Below, piece by piece: positions 1 to 6,950 of a stretch of 12,666 nucleotides of DNA. This stretch comes from an uncultured Planctomycetaceae bacterium (GTDB lineage Bacteria > Planctomycetota > Planctomycetia > Planctomycetales > Planctomycetaceae), in assembly GCA_903823545.1 (NCBI GenBank), contig CAIJTL010000282.1, forward strand, positions 1-12,666, written 5' to 3'. Position 1 is the first letter of the stretch. The number at the start of each line of letters is the position of its first letter. Under the pieces are notes generated by a model, which had not been told where the DNA came from, searched no databases, and saw only the letters and a list, made by a program, of their open reading frames with translations. The translations under genes were made by a program, and so were the position numbers.

Positions 1-279
1 ATTCGTTTCTTTTTGCAAAGTCTTTGGCGGCAGAGAGTGGTTCGTTGGGCGCCTGATTGGGACACGATGTTTGCTGGTGCCACCGATCGAGCCGCTACCC
101 CAGAGCAACTTGCCTCGGAATCGAATTCACGAATCGTTGTGACATGGGGGACACAGAAATGGCCGGCAGCCGACTTGCGCCAACGTGGTCAAGCACTGGT
201 TCAAGCTACTGATCCGCACTTCTTTCAACGACGATTGCTCAAAGCCTATCGTTGGTCCGAGCGGCCCGAGTCGAAGTGA
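1..279 (+). CDS. C-terminal fragment of an unrecognised protein, 5' end outside the window
   Basis: The reading frame is open from the first base of the window to a TGA at 277-279, giving 92 codons, so the true start lies upstream. The TTG at 13 is only an internal leucine codon as far as can be told. The fragment is rich in Arg, Gln, Trp and Ala, with no membrane segment and no motif I recognise. Its codon use matches the neighbouring genes, which supports real coding. It is convergent with the comEC gene on the other strand and the two coding regions overlap by 34 bases (246-279), leaving no room for a separate terminator. The ending of comEC is well supported by its length and domains. This fragment is supported only by openness and codon use, so its function cannot be stated. 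Confidence 0.55.
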   Translation: MRFFLQSLWRQRVVRWAPDWDTMFAGATDRAATPEQLASESNSRIVVTWGTQKWPAADLRQRGQALVQATDPHFFQRRLLKAYRWSERPESK

Positions 280-2876
280 GACATCTCTTCAAAATCAACG
301 CTCACGCGACCATGTCGGAACGTATTGCAAGTAACTTGTCCTTTGATGTCGATTTCAAACGTGATTGCTCCGTAGTCTGAAGTCAACAACACATCAGTGC
401 TCGAGCCGAACCGAGATCGCAGCGTTGCGAGACTCACTCGGCGATCGCCGCTGACGGCAACCCAAGTTGGATGAACCCAACGAGCGAGATCTGTGGTATT
501 GGCTCCCAAACTGCCATGATGCGGTGACACCAAAATGTCGGCGCGAGTTGGTGGAGATAGCATCAAACGTTCGAGCCCATCTCGCTCAAGATCACCCGTC
601 AGCAAAATCCGTCGACCGACATACTCAATTGCGAGTACCAGACTGTTGGCGTTGTCGTTCGCCAGATTGTCATCGGCCTTCGGATGTAACACGCGGCAGT
701 TCACTTCATCGCTCAATCTTAATTGGTCTCCTTGCCAAACGAGCCGAATCGGAACCTGACAGTGCTCAATGCAATTGAGGACTTCTCGGACAGCCGGTTG
801 TTTTCGATCCAGAAACTGCGGAGACACAAACAAGCGTTTTACCGGCAATGTGCGAATCAAGCCGGAGATGCCATTGATGTGGTCCGCATCAGCGTGCGAC
901 AACACGACACCGTCGAGGCGACTGAGTCCGCGATGCCAGAGTGCTTGCTGCACGATGTTCGTTGTGCGTCGCGCATCACCCATCGTTCCTGCGTCGTACA
1001 ACAACGTTTGGCCGTCGGGTGTCTCAATCAGGACTGACAATCCATGTCCGACTGACAAGACTGTGCAGCGAAGTGGGCCTTCCTGTCGAGGAATCAATGG
1101 CAAGAGCAGTCCAATGATTAACCACAAACAAAACGCTTTCCATCCGAGATGCCGACGAAGCGTTCGACTGCGCCACCAGAAGAGACTCGCGAGGCAAATC
1201 GCTGTTCCCGCTAACCACCAAGCTGGAGGTGTTGGGACATAGAGATGACCGCACGAAAACTTGGCTGCGATTTCCACGATCAACAGCATCAATCGCAGCG
1301 ACCAATCAAACGGCACCGAAATCCAACTTGCCAGCATTGAACTGACGAAACTCAACAACAACACCGAATATCCCAAGCACAATGCCAAGCTCGCAACCGG
1401 CAGCAAAGGGATGTTCGCCAGCACTCCGATAGGCGAGACCAAATGAAACTGACCGGCAATAAGCGGTGCAGAAAAAATCCAGATGAAAGTCGAAATCGAA
1501 ACTGATTCACGTATGGCATTCCAAATCAAGCGAAACAACCGCCGTGGCCAGGTGGTCGGAAGCCTTTCGTCAATAACGTCGCCGAGATCTCGCTTGTTTT
1601 GTCGATCTAGCGTCAGCTTGCTGAACCCCGTCTTTGAACTTTCTTCAGCACTCTGATCTGACTCAGCCTTTGTATTCTCGATCACGTTGCTCCGACCGGA
1701 CTGCCACAAGATCACAGCGACAGCGAGAAACGAAAGCTGTGCACCGACGCTGAATGCATCCGCGGGAGTCCACAACAGAACTCCGAGTCCGGTCATTGCC
1801 AGGAGGTTCACACTATTCACCGGCCGATCCCACGGCCATCCGAGTGCCGCGAGATATACCAACAACGAGGCTCGAACAACTGGTGGCCCTGCATCGGTAA
1901 TTGCCGTGTATCCGCCGACCAGCGTCAGTAACAACACGGCAGCGATCGCTCGCGAGCAGTTCATGAGCCGGCAACTCACGCCGACAAACGTCGCTAAGAT
2001 CGCCACATTCAAACCAGAGATTGCCAAAACATGCATCGTGCCGCTCTCAACGAACGCCTCACGTTGCTGAGGGTTCATTCTCGTCCGAGTGCCCAATAGC
2101 AGAGCGACGGCGACAGAAGTGGTTTCTGGACTGAGTGTTTTCTTTAACAACGCTTCGCAGTGATCGCGCCCGGCAACCTGTAGACGTCGAAAACTTAAGC
2201 TGATCCCATCATGTTGTTGATGAACGATGATCGCATCCTCTGATCTGCATCGAATCACCGCGCGGATTCCCTGCCGACGCAACATCGCAGCTAAGTCAAA
2301 CTCGCCGACGTTTCCCGGTGGAAACGGTAAGGCCATCCGACCGATGCATTGCACTTCGTCGCCGATGAGCAAGTGAGACACCTCACTCGCAATGTCGATC
2401 CGAGCCAAGCCAGAGACGTCAATCCATTGATCGCCATCACGCAACTGACGACATCGAATCGTCAACGTAGTGCGAGATCTTGCACTCCCAAATCGAGGCG
2501 ACTCATTCCCATCAGCGTGAGAGATTATTGGTCTCTGTGCCACCACTCCACGTATTTGAGCCGGTCTCGCCTCGGCGGTTGCAAAGAGTCCAATTTCGTT
2601 TGACTCGCCAACAGACCAAGAATCATGGTGCCGCACCGCACCGGATCCACACACGGCGATGAGTAAGCAGGCGACCGATAGCCATTGTTGTTTCAGCCAT
2701 CTCGCAACGATTGCTGCCAACAATCCCGATCCAGAGACACTGAGCCACGTCCAACCCGACCAATCAAAAACGCTGTCCAAGTAGATTCCGATTCCGAATG
2801 CAAAGAGAATCGAAATCGCAGGTGCCCTGCGTCGCCGCTCGCTGAGCGTCAACTGAGAACTGGTAGGAATACCCAT
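246..2876 (-). CDS. comEC: ComEC/Rec2 family DNA-uptake channel protein
   Basis: This is an inner-membrane protein that, in the ComEC/Rec2 family, carries single-stranded DNA into the cytoplasm during natural transformation. From the ATG at 2876 it is 876 residues. Two N-terminal membrane segments (about 14-75) are followed by a soluble DUF4131-like region (to about 225). The Competence core then begins with ALLLGTRTRM and HVLAISGLNVAILA at about residues 258-295, followed by many membrane helices to about 595. The C-terminal metallo-beta-lactamase-like domain (about 600-850) has SHADADH (660-666), LLTGDLE (758-764) and PHHGS (784-789), the expected metal-site positions. A hydrophilic insert of about 50 residues sits at about 393-445, between membrane helices. 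The frame can be extended to a GTG at 2984 (912 residues). I prefer 2876 because the extra 36 residues look unconserved and a promoter-like pair overlaps that GTG, but neither start has a good ribosome-binding site. Confidence 0.9.
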   Translation of the reverse strand: MGIPTSSQLTLSERRRRAPAISILFAFGIGIYLDSVFDWSGWTWLSVSGSGLLAAIVARWLKQQWLSVACLLIAVCGSGAVRHHDSWSVGESNEIGLFATAEARPAQIRGVVAQRPIISHADGNESPRFGSARSRTTLTIRCRQLRDGDQWIDVSGLARIDIASEVSHLLIGDEVQCIGRMALPFPPGNVGEFDLAAMLRRQGIRAVIRCRSEDAIIVHQQHDGISLSFRRLQVAGRDHCEALLKKTLSPETTSVAVALLLGTRTRMNPQQREAFVESGTMHVLAISGLNVAILATFVGVSCRLMNCSRAIAAVLLLTLVGGYTAITDAGPPVVRASLLVYLAALGWPWDRPVNSVNLLAMTGLGVLLWTPADAFSVGAQLSFLAVAVILWQSGRSNVIENTKAESDQSAEESSKTGFSKLTLDRQNKRDLGDVIDERLPTTWPRRLFRLIWNAIRESVSISTFIWIFSAPLIAGQFHLVSPIGVLANIPLLPVASLALCLGYSVLLLSFVSSMLASWISVPFDWSLRLMLLIVEIAAKFSCGHLYVPTPPAWWLAGTAICLASLFWWRSRTLRRHLGWKAFCLWLIIGLLLPLIPRQEGPLRCTVLSVGHGLSVLIETPDGQTLLYDAGTMGDARRTTNIVQQALWHRGLSRLDGVVLSHADADHINGISGLIRTLPVKRLFVSPQFLDRKQPAVREVLNCIEHCQVPIRLVWQGDQLRLSDEVNCRVLHPKADDNLANDNANSLVLAIEYVGRRILLTGDLERDGLERLMLSPPTRADILVSPHHGSLGANTTDLARWVHPTWVAVSGDRRVSLATLRSRFGSSTDVLLTSDYGAITFEIDIKGQVTCNTFRHGRVSVDFEEMSHFDSGRSDQR

Positions 2877-2974
2877 CCGCAAATCGCCCAAAATACGAGG
2901 CGTTTTTGAAGGCGAAGGATCAAGTCGTCGATGATCGAATTCACTTCGCAACCGCAAGCAACTCCGCGAGACAA

Positions 2975-3003
2975 ATAAAACCACCTCTCAGTGTACAAGT
3001 CAA
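2975..3003 (-). promoter_or_regulatory. Candidate sigma-70-type promoter for comEC
   Basis: On the minus strand TTGACT (2998-3003) and TTTTAT (2975-2980) are separated by 17 bases, matching the -35 and -10 consensus at five and four of six positions. Transcription would begin near 2968, past the GTG at 2984 but before the ATG at 2876, which favours the shorter ComEC. A second pair, TTGAAA (3033-3038) and CATATT (3010-3015), also 17 apart, lies just upstream and would instead allow the GTG start. Both were found by eye in an A+T-richer gap, so chance matches are possible. Confidence 0.3.
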
Positions 3004-3068
3004 ATGATGAATATGAAGTCTTAAAGTGTCCATTTCAATCCACCGCTTTGTGTAGGATTCGTTTAGAG

Positions 3069-3096
3069 GTGACGCTTCCCCGTTCGAAGTTATAGT
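3069..3096 (+). promoter_or_regulatory. Candidate promoter for the GNAT acetyltransferase gene
   Basis: TATAGT (3091-3096) matches the -10 consensus at five of six bases. GTGACG (3069-3074), 16 bases upstream, matches the -35 consensus at four of six. The predicted start of transcription is about 30 bases before the ATG at 3132, a sensible distance. It lies in the divergent gap between comEC and the acetyltransferase, where a plus-strand promoter is needed. Confidence 0.3.
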
Positions 3097-3131
3097 TCGC
3101 TCTTCTGGATTCAGAACCTGAGAGACTTGAG

Positions 3132-3557
3132 ATGAAGCCAACGGAACCCCAATTCAAAGTCCGGTCGGTCACGATCGACGATCTCCCACAAATTGCAAAA
3201 TTCATCGAACCTTTTGTTGCAGAAGGGAAGTTGCTGCCGCGAACAACGGAAGAGCTTGAAGACCTTTTGCCACACGGATTCATTGCGGAAATGGACGGCC
3301 AAATCATTGGCTTCGCGGCGTTGGAGATTTATTCACCGAAGCTGAGCGAAGTTCGCAGCCTCGCAGTAATGCCCATCTATCGCGGCAAGGGAGTTGGTCG
3401 AGAGTTGATTGCTCGCTGTGTTGAACGCGCTCGAGAACGGAAGGTGCTCGAAGTGATGGCGATCACGTCGAACGAAGAGTTCTTCAAACAATGCGGCTTC
3501 GACTTCACCCTGCCAGGCGAAAAGAAGGCGTTGTTTTTGATGACGCGTGATATTTGA
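3132..3557 (+). CDS. GNAT family N-acetyltransferase, N-acetylglutamate-synthase-like
   Basis: A 141-residue cytoplasmic protein with a single GNAT fold, which transfers an acetyl group from acetyl-CoA to an amine. The acetyl-CoA pyrophosphate loop is plain: VRSLAV (74-79) followed by RGKGVG (84-89). The C-terminal FFKQCGF (117-123) and the LPGEKKALFLM stretch resemble the short single-domain N-acetylglutamate synthase (ArgA-like) and amino-acid N-acetyltransferase subgroup, so an amino-acid alpha-amine is a reasonable but unproven substrate. No arginine-biosynthesis gene is adjacent, so a pathway cannot be assigned. The ATG at 3132 has a GAGAG ribosome-binding site about 7 bases upstream. 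The gene is divergent from comEC and convergent with the small gene ending at 3582, with only 24 bases between the two stop codons and no obvious terminator hairpin. Confidence 0.85.
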   Translation: MKPTEPQFKVRSVTIDDLPQIAKFIEPFVAEGKLLPRTTEELEDLLPHGFIAEMDGQIIGFAALEIYSPKLSEVRSLAVMPIYRGKGVGRELIARCVERARERKVLEVMAITSNEEFFKQCGFDFTLPGEKKALFLMTRDI

Positions 3558-3581
3558 ATTGCTTCCGATGGCGTGCACTGC

Positions 3582-3818
3582 TCAATCGTCGCCGGGCGAT
3601 GCGAGGTCGCGCTCGGCGTGGCGGAAGATCTCATTGAGGTGATTCGACGCATCGAGTAACAACTTCACGAACGGGCCGATTGGCGCGATGTGCTCGTCTT
3701 CAAAACTCTGGCTGTTGTCGTCTTTCCAATACTCTTTCGTTCGTTCCCAAGCCTGCAACAGTTCCACATGAGACTTGTAGAGTTTGGTGGCATCCACGGA
3801 GAGGTCGGCACGGCGCAT
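3582..3818 (-). CDS. Small helical protein of unknown function, 78 aa
   Basis: Not securely recognised. The 78 residues are strongly helical and charged, with no signal peptide or membrane segment. Two helices can be drawn, about 9-34 and 44-72, separated by a short break around HIAPIGP (43-49). Trp24 and Trp31 lie in the first helix. This short tryptophan-containing hairpin is loosely like the fold of WXG100/ESX-type proteins, but a true WXG motif is absent, so this is shape resemblance only. The ATG at 3818 has only a weak GGA upstream. The gene lies 60 bases downstream of the 173-residue coiled-coil gene on the same strand and is probably co-transcribed with it, suggesting the products act together. 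Codon use is like the neighbours. Confidence 0.7.
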   Translation of the reverse strand: MRRADLSVDATKLYKSHVELLQAWERTKEYWKDDNSQSFEDEHIAPIGPFVKLLLDASNHLNEIFRHAERDLASPGDD

Positions 3819-3878
3819 GAGCTTATCCGATGTGATTGATTGAAAAGTTTGAAATGAGAATCCGAGATATTCCGGGAC

Positions 3879-4400
3879 CTAAGTCTCAGCAGGTGGCGGT
3901 GGTGCGACATCTTCAACACCAGATTCCAACTCCGCGTACATTTCGATGGCGCTGATCATGCGACTGAGCACGGCGATCGAACGAGCGAAATCTGTTTCGA
4001 CGAATCGTTGCATTCCGCCGCGACGAGCTTCGTGCTCGTCAATTTCGTGTCGCACCACGTTGGCCCAGCGAGTCGTCGCTTCGACCTTCTCTTGAGCCAT
4101 CTCCAGTCGTCTCTTCGCAGCCTGCAGCGCCAGCTTCTCTTCGTAACAAGTCGGACGATGATCGCCGACTTGACGCATCAAGCATTGTTCGAGTGCAACG
4201 CGAGCTTCCGCGATGTAGTCGAAGCTTCGCAGCATGTACTGTTTCCAGAAGTTGGGGCGATCATGCTCGACCCAATCGAGAAACGAATAACACTGCGCCT
4301 GCAACGAGGCGAGGACGTCGTTGGCGGCTTCCGTAAACTCCAGCATCCTCGCGCGGAATTCACGCATTGCAGCAAGTGATTGCACATTAGCTTGGCTCAT
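3879..4400 (-). CDS. Coiled-coil protein of unknown function, 173 aa
   Basis: Not securely recognised. The protein is almost entirely alpha-helical with no export signal or membrane segment. Residues about 1-75 form helices carrying Trp43 and Trp52. After a break at about 79-86 a long charged helix runs to about 125. A further helix (about 127-160) leads to a Pro-rich acidic tail (VAPPPP at 165-170). The start chosen is the ATG at 4400 because GAAGG lies about 6 bases upstream. A longer frame from 4442 adds 14 residues without such a site. It sits 141 bases downstream of the WD40 gene and 60 bases upstream of the 78-residue gene. The pair may be a helical two-protein assembly, which is inference from gene order and shape. 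Confidence 0.75.
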   Translation of the reverse strand: MSQANVQSLAAMREFRARMLEFTEAANDVLASLQAQCYSFLDWVEHDRPNFWKQYMLRSFDYIAEARVALEQCLMRQVGDHRPTCYEEKLALQAAKRRLEMAQEKVEATTRWANVVRHEIDEHEARRGGMQRFVETDFARSIAVLSRMISAIEMYAELESGVEDVAPPPPAET

Positions 4401-4434
4401 GAAAGACCTTCGAGGAGAAAGACAGAATCCGGAA

Positions 4435-4457
4435 CACGCCACAGGATCGTGGCCGTG
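4435..4457 (-). other. Stem-loop in the gap between the WD40 and coiled-coil genes
   Basis: An inverted repeat pairs CACG(G)CCAC with GTGG-CGTG around a 6-base loop (4443-4448), giving an 8 base-pair stem with one bulged base. It lies in the 141-base gap after the WD40 stop codon (minus strand). There is no proper T-run after it, so it is at best a weak or partial terminator, or a processing or stability element separating the DUF1501 operon from the two small genes. Confidence 0.3.
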
Positions 4458-4541
4458 CCAGGAATGTCCAATGTCTCACATCGAAAGTCCATTGAGGACG
4501 CAATCACGTGCGGAAAAACTCACGTTGTGCGATCAGTTGCA

Positions 4542-5600
4542 TTAGTTTGTCGACGTGGCGGGAGCGGCTTCGGCTGGCTTAGCGGCCTCGGCCTTGAACT
4601 CAAAAATGGCGATCTTGTGATGTCCGACGGCGAAGAGTGTGTCGCATGCTTCGTTGAGTGCGAACTGATGCACGTGCATCGGAGCTTTGTCTTGGTGGAG
4701 TGTTTTCCCGGTCTCAACGTTGTGAAAACTGACGAAGCCGCCGTTGTCCCCGCCACTGCTCACGATCCACTGACCGCTTGGGTCGAACACATGGTGCTCG
4801 ACAAGTCCTTTGAACTTGTCGTTGACAATTTCTTTGACTCGTTGTCCCGCTTGCCAATCGAAGATCTCCGTCCGAGCGCTCGCTTCAAGATGGTCGATGT
4901 TGCCGATCTGGCCGGTGCCGCCGACGGCGAGCAACTTGGAGTCAGGTGAAAACGCGAGCGAGCGAATGCCTCCGATAGAATGCCGTCGCTGACGTGGGTC
5001 CCACGTGTAGAGCGTCGGAGCCTCAACAGTCGCGACCTTAGCTCCAGAGTTCGTTTCCCAGATTGCCACGTGACCGACTTTGTCACCCGTTGCGACGAAC
5101 TTGCCGTCGGGTGAAAACGTGACTGCGTACAACATGGATGGAAAATCGTGCGGCGTCATCGGCTTGTGGTCGCTGAATTGGCGCAGCATCTCGCCTGTTT
5201 CGGCGTTCCACAATTTACACTGCATGTCGTCTGAGACACTGGCGATCGTCTTGCCGTCCGGGCTGACGGCTAAGCGGCGAATCCACAACTCGTGGGCGCT
5301 GACAGTACGGATCGGCTCACGCTTTTCGAGATCCCACCAAATCAGCTTGCCGTCGTAGCTGCCTGAAACTGCGATATTCGGAGCACACAAGACGACTCCA
5401 GTGACATAGCTCTGATGTCCTTCGCCGTTGAATGCAACCGGCTGCGGCTTCTCGGCCAAAGCGTCAAACTCATAAAGTTTGAAGTCAGAGCTTCCGAAAA
5501 TCAGCCGTCCGCTGTTGGGCACGCGGGCCACGCAGAACGCGATGGTCGGCAGGCCGAACTCCTTCGTCATCTTCAGTTTTGTAGGGTCAGATGTTGTCAT
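4542..5600 (-). CDS. WD40-repeat beta-propeller protein of a DUF1501 operon
   Basis: A 352-residue protein made of about seven WD40 blades, at roughly residues 20-46, 61-90, 101-132, 150-182, 210-248, 265-294 and 307-335. Typical SPDGK turns and blade ends such as KLIWWD, CKLWNAETG and VAIWETNSG are visible. Such propellers are scaffolds for protein contacts. A low-complexity Ala/Pro/Lys tail (about 336-352) follows the last blade. No signal peptide, Tat motif or membrane helix is visible, unlike its two operon partners. The ATG at 5600 overlaps the TGA of the DUF1501 gene as ATGA (5597-5600), with an AGAGGTG ribosome-binding site 5 bases before it inside that gene, indicating translational coupling. 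WD40 genes paired with DUF1549/DUF1553 and DUF1501 genes are a recurrent planctomycete arrangement. The exact role is unknown. Confidence 0.88.
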   Translation of the reverse strand: MTTSDPTKLKMTKEFGLPTIAFCVARVPNSGRLIFGSSDFKLYEFDALAEKPQPVAFNGEGHQSYVTGVVLCAPNIAVSGSYDGKLIWWDLEKREPIRTVSAHELWIRRLAVSPDGKTIASVSDDMQCKLWNAETGEMLRQFSDHKPMTPHDFPSMLYAVTFSPDGKFVATGDKVGHVAIWETNSGAKVATVEAPTLYTWDPRQRRHSIGGIRSLAFSPDSKLLAVGGTGQIGNIDHLEASARTEIFDWQAGQRVKEIVNDKFKGLVEHHVFDPSGQWIVSSGGDNGGFVSFHNVETGKTLHQDKAPMHVHQFALNEACDTLFAVGHHKIAIFEFKAEAAKPAEAAPATSTN

Positions 5601-6901
5601 GCCAGCACCTCTTTGATTGGCTTTGAACCGAAGTCTGATAGCGGAACAGGGCGAGCCCCAAGCGTGTATTCTTTGTGTGGATCAATGCCGAGCGCCGTCA
5701 GAATCGTCGCGAACAAATCACCTGCAGACGCTTCACCTTCAGCGACGGTGTGCCCATCGGGATCAGTCTTGCCATAACATGCGCCACCTTTAACTCCGCA
5801 ACCACTCAATGAGGCACTCCACGCCGAAGCAAAGTGATCTCGTCCAAGACTGGGGTTGATTTGCGGCGTCCGCCCGAACTCACCGAACGTCAGCACAAGC
5901 GTGTGCTCCAGCAGTCCGCGATCCTTGAGGTCGTCGAGCAAGACGGCCATCGAATGATCGAGGTCAGCACACAGTTCACGGTGCGTTTCAAAGTTTTGTC
6001 CGTGACTGTCCCACCACGCGCGAGCCACTTTCACAAACGGCACACCCGCCTCAACGAGTCGTCGAGCGATTAAGCATTGCTGGCCGAACTGTGTGGGACC
6101 GTACTTGGCTCGCATGGCCTCCGGTTCTTGCTCGATATCAAACAGCTTTTCGCTCGCCATCAAGCCGCGCACTCGTTGATAGGCGTTGGTATGACTGCCG
6201 ATGACATCGCTGGTCCGATTTTGAGCGAACCGCTTCGCCAACAAATCACGCAACGCCGCTCGATCTTGGTGATCGATGTCGCTGATCGTTTCCAATCGCC
6301 GGACGTTCTCCGGAACCATGTTCTCGCTCAAAAACATCGGGGCATATCGAGCACCAAGAAAACCGCTGGTCCCTTTGCGGCGCCCTTCGGTCGATGAGTA
6401 AAGCGACACGTAATCGGGGACGGCGCTGTCGATGCGTCCGAGTTCTTTCGCACACAGAGCGCCCAAATCCGGATAGTCGATGCCGGGATCCTTGCGACGT
6501 CCGGTTTCCATCAAGGACGAACCGCCGCCGTGATCGCCGTTCTTGGTGTTGAGCGATCGGATGATGGCCGTGGTCTGCATTCTCGCAGCCATCTTCGGCA
6601 TCAATTCGCTGATCTGCACACCGCTCGAGGCCGTCTGAATGGCTCGAAACGGACCGCCGGTTGGACGTCCGGGTTTCGGATCCCACGTTTCAAACTGGCT
6701 TGCGCCGCCAGCTAGCCAGAGCAGAATGACTCGCTTTTCTTTCTTCTTTACATCGTCGGCCCACGCCGAATGTCGCAGGAGATCAAGCTGAGTCATATCA
6801 GCCGCAAAAGTTCCCGCAGTGCCGAGAGCAGCGGCTGATAAGAAGCCTCGTCGATTCACACCGTGATCTGCGGAGCCGCAGAAAAAGCTACCGGGATTCA
6901 T
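5597..6901 (-). CDS. DUF1501 family exported protein with Tat signal
   Basis: A 434-residue DUF1501 protein, a family related in fold to sulfatases and alkaline phosphatases but of unknown reaction. The N-terminus carries a twin-arginine export motif, NRRGFLS (16-22), followed by an Ala/Gly-rich hydrophobic stretch to about 34, so a folded, possibly cofactor-bearing protein is probably exported. Family motifs are present: LLWLAGGASQFETWDPKP (60-77), NGDHGGG (121-127), WDSHGQNF (297-304), GEFGRTP (340-346) and GRDHF (353-357). The His and Asp residues there are the likely metal ligands. Length is normal for the family. The ATG at 6901 has an excellent GGAGG site (6906-6910) 4 bases upstream. 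The gene begins 49 bases after the DUF1549/DUF1553 stop and overlaps the WD40 start by 4 bases, so all three are probably one transcript. Confidence 0.92.
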   Translation of the reverse strand: MNPGSFFCGSADHGVNRRGFLSAAALGTAGTFAADMTQLDLLRHSAWADDVKKKEKRVILLWLAGGASQFETWDPKPGRPTGGPFRAIQTASSGVQISELMPKMAARMQTTAIIRSLNTKNGDHGGGSSLMETGRRKDPGIDYPDLGALCAKELGRIDSAVPDYVSLYSSTEGRRKGTSGFLGARYAPMFLSENMVPENVRRLETISDIDHQDRAALRDLLAKRFAQNRTSDVIGSHTNAYQRVRGLMASEKLFDIEQEPEAMRAKYGPTQFGQQCLIARRLVEAGVPFVKVARAWWDSHGQNFETHRELCADLDHSMAVLLDDLKDRGLLEHTLVLTFGEFGRTPQINPSLGRDHFASAWSASLSGCGVKGGACYGKTDPDGHTVAEGEASAGDLFATILTALGIDPHKEYTLGARPVPLSDFGSKPIKEVLA

Positions 6902-6905
6902 GATA

Positions 6906-6910
6906 CCTCC
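6906..6910 (-). promoter_or_regulatory. Strong ribosome-binding site of the DUF1501 gene
   Basis: GGAGG on the minus strand, 4 bases before the ATG at 6901. It is the best Shine-Dalgarno match in the window and fixes the DUF1501 start. Confidence 0.7.
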
Positions 6911-6950
6911 GACTTCTAATTCTCAAATGAGCCTAGCTCAGTGAATTCGG

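Noticed and set aside
769..1242. Plus-strand open frame of 157 codons
   Set aside because: It lies fully inside comEC on the opposite strand, in the well-supported region for the metallo-beta-lactamase-like and membrane parts. Its translation is Arg/Ser/Cys-rich without any domain.
4380..4949. Plus-strand open frame of 189 codons
   Set aside because: It is antisense to the WD40 gene and to the start of the coiled-coil gene, both of which have clear motifs or start signals. It shows no domain of its own.
6246..6686. Minus-strand frame of 146 codons inside the DUF1501 gene
   Set aside because: It is a shifted-frame shadow on the same strand, with low-complexity Arg/Ser/His translation, while the DUF1501 frame carries all family motifs.
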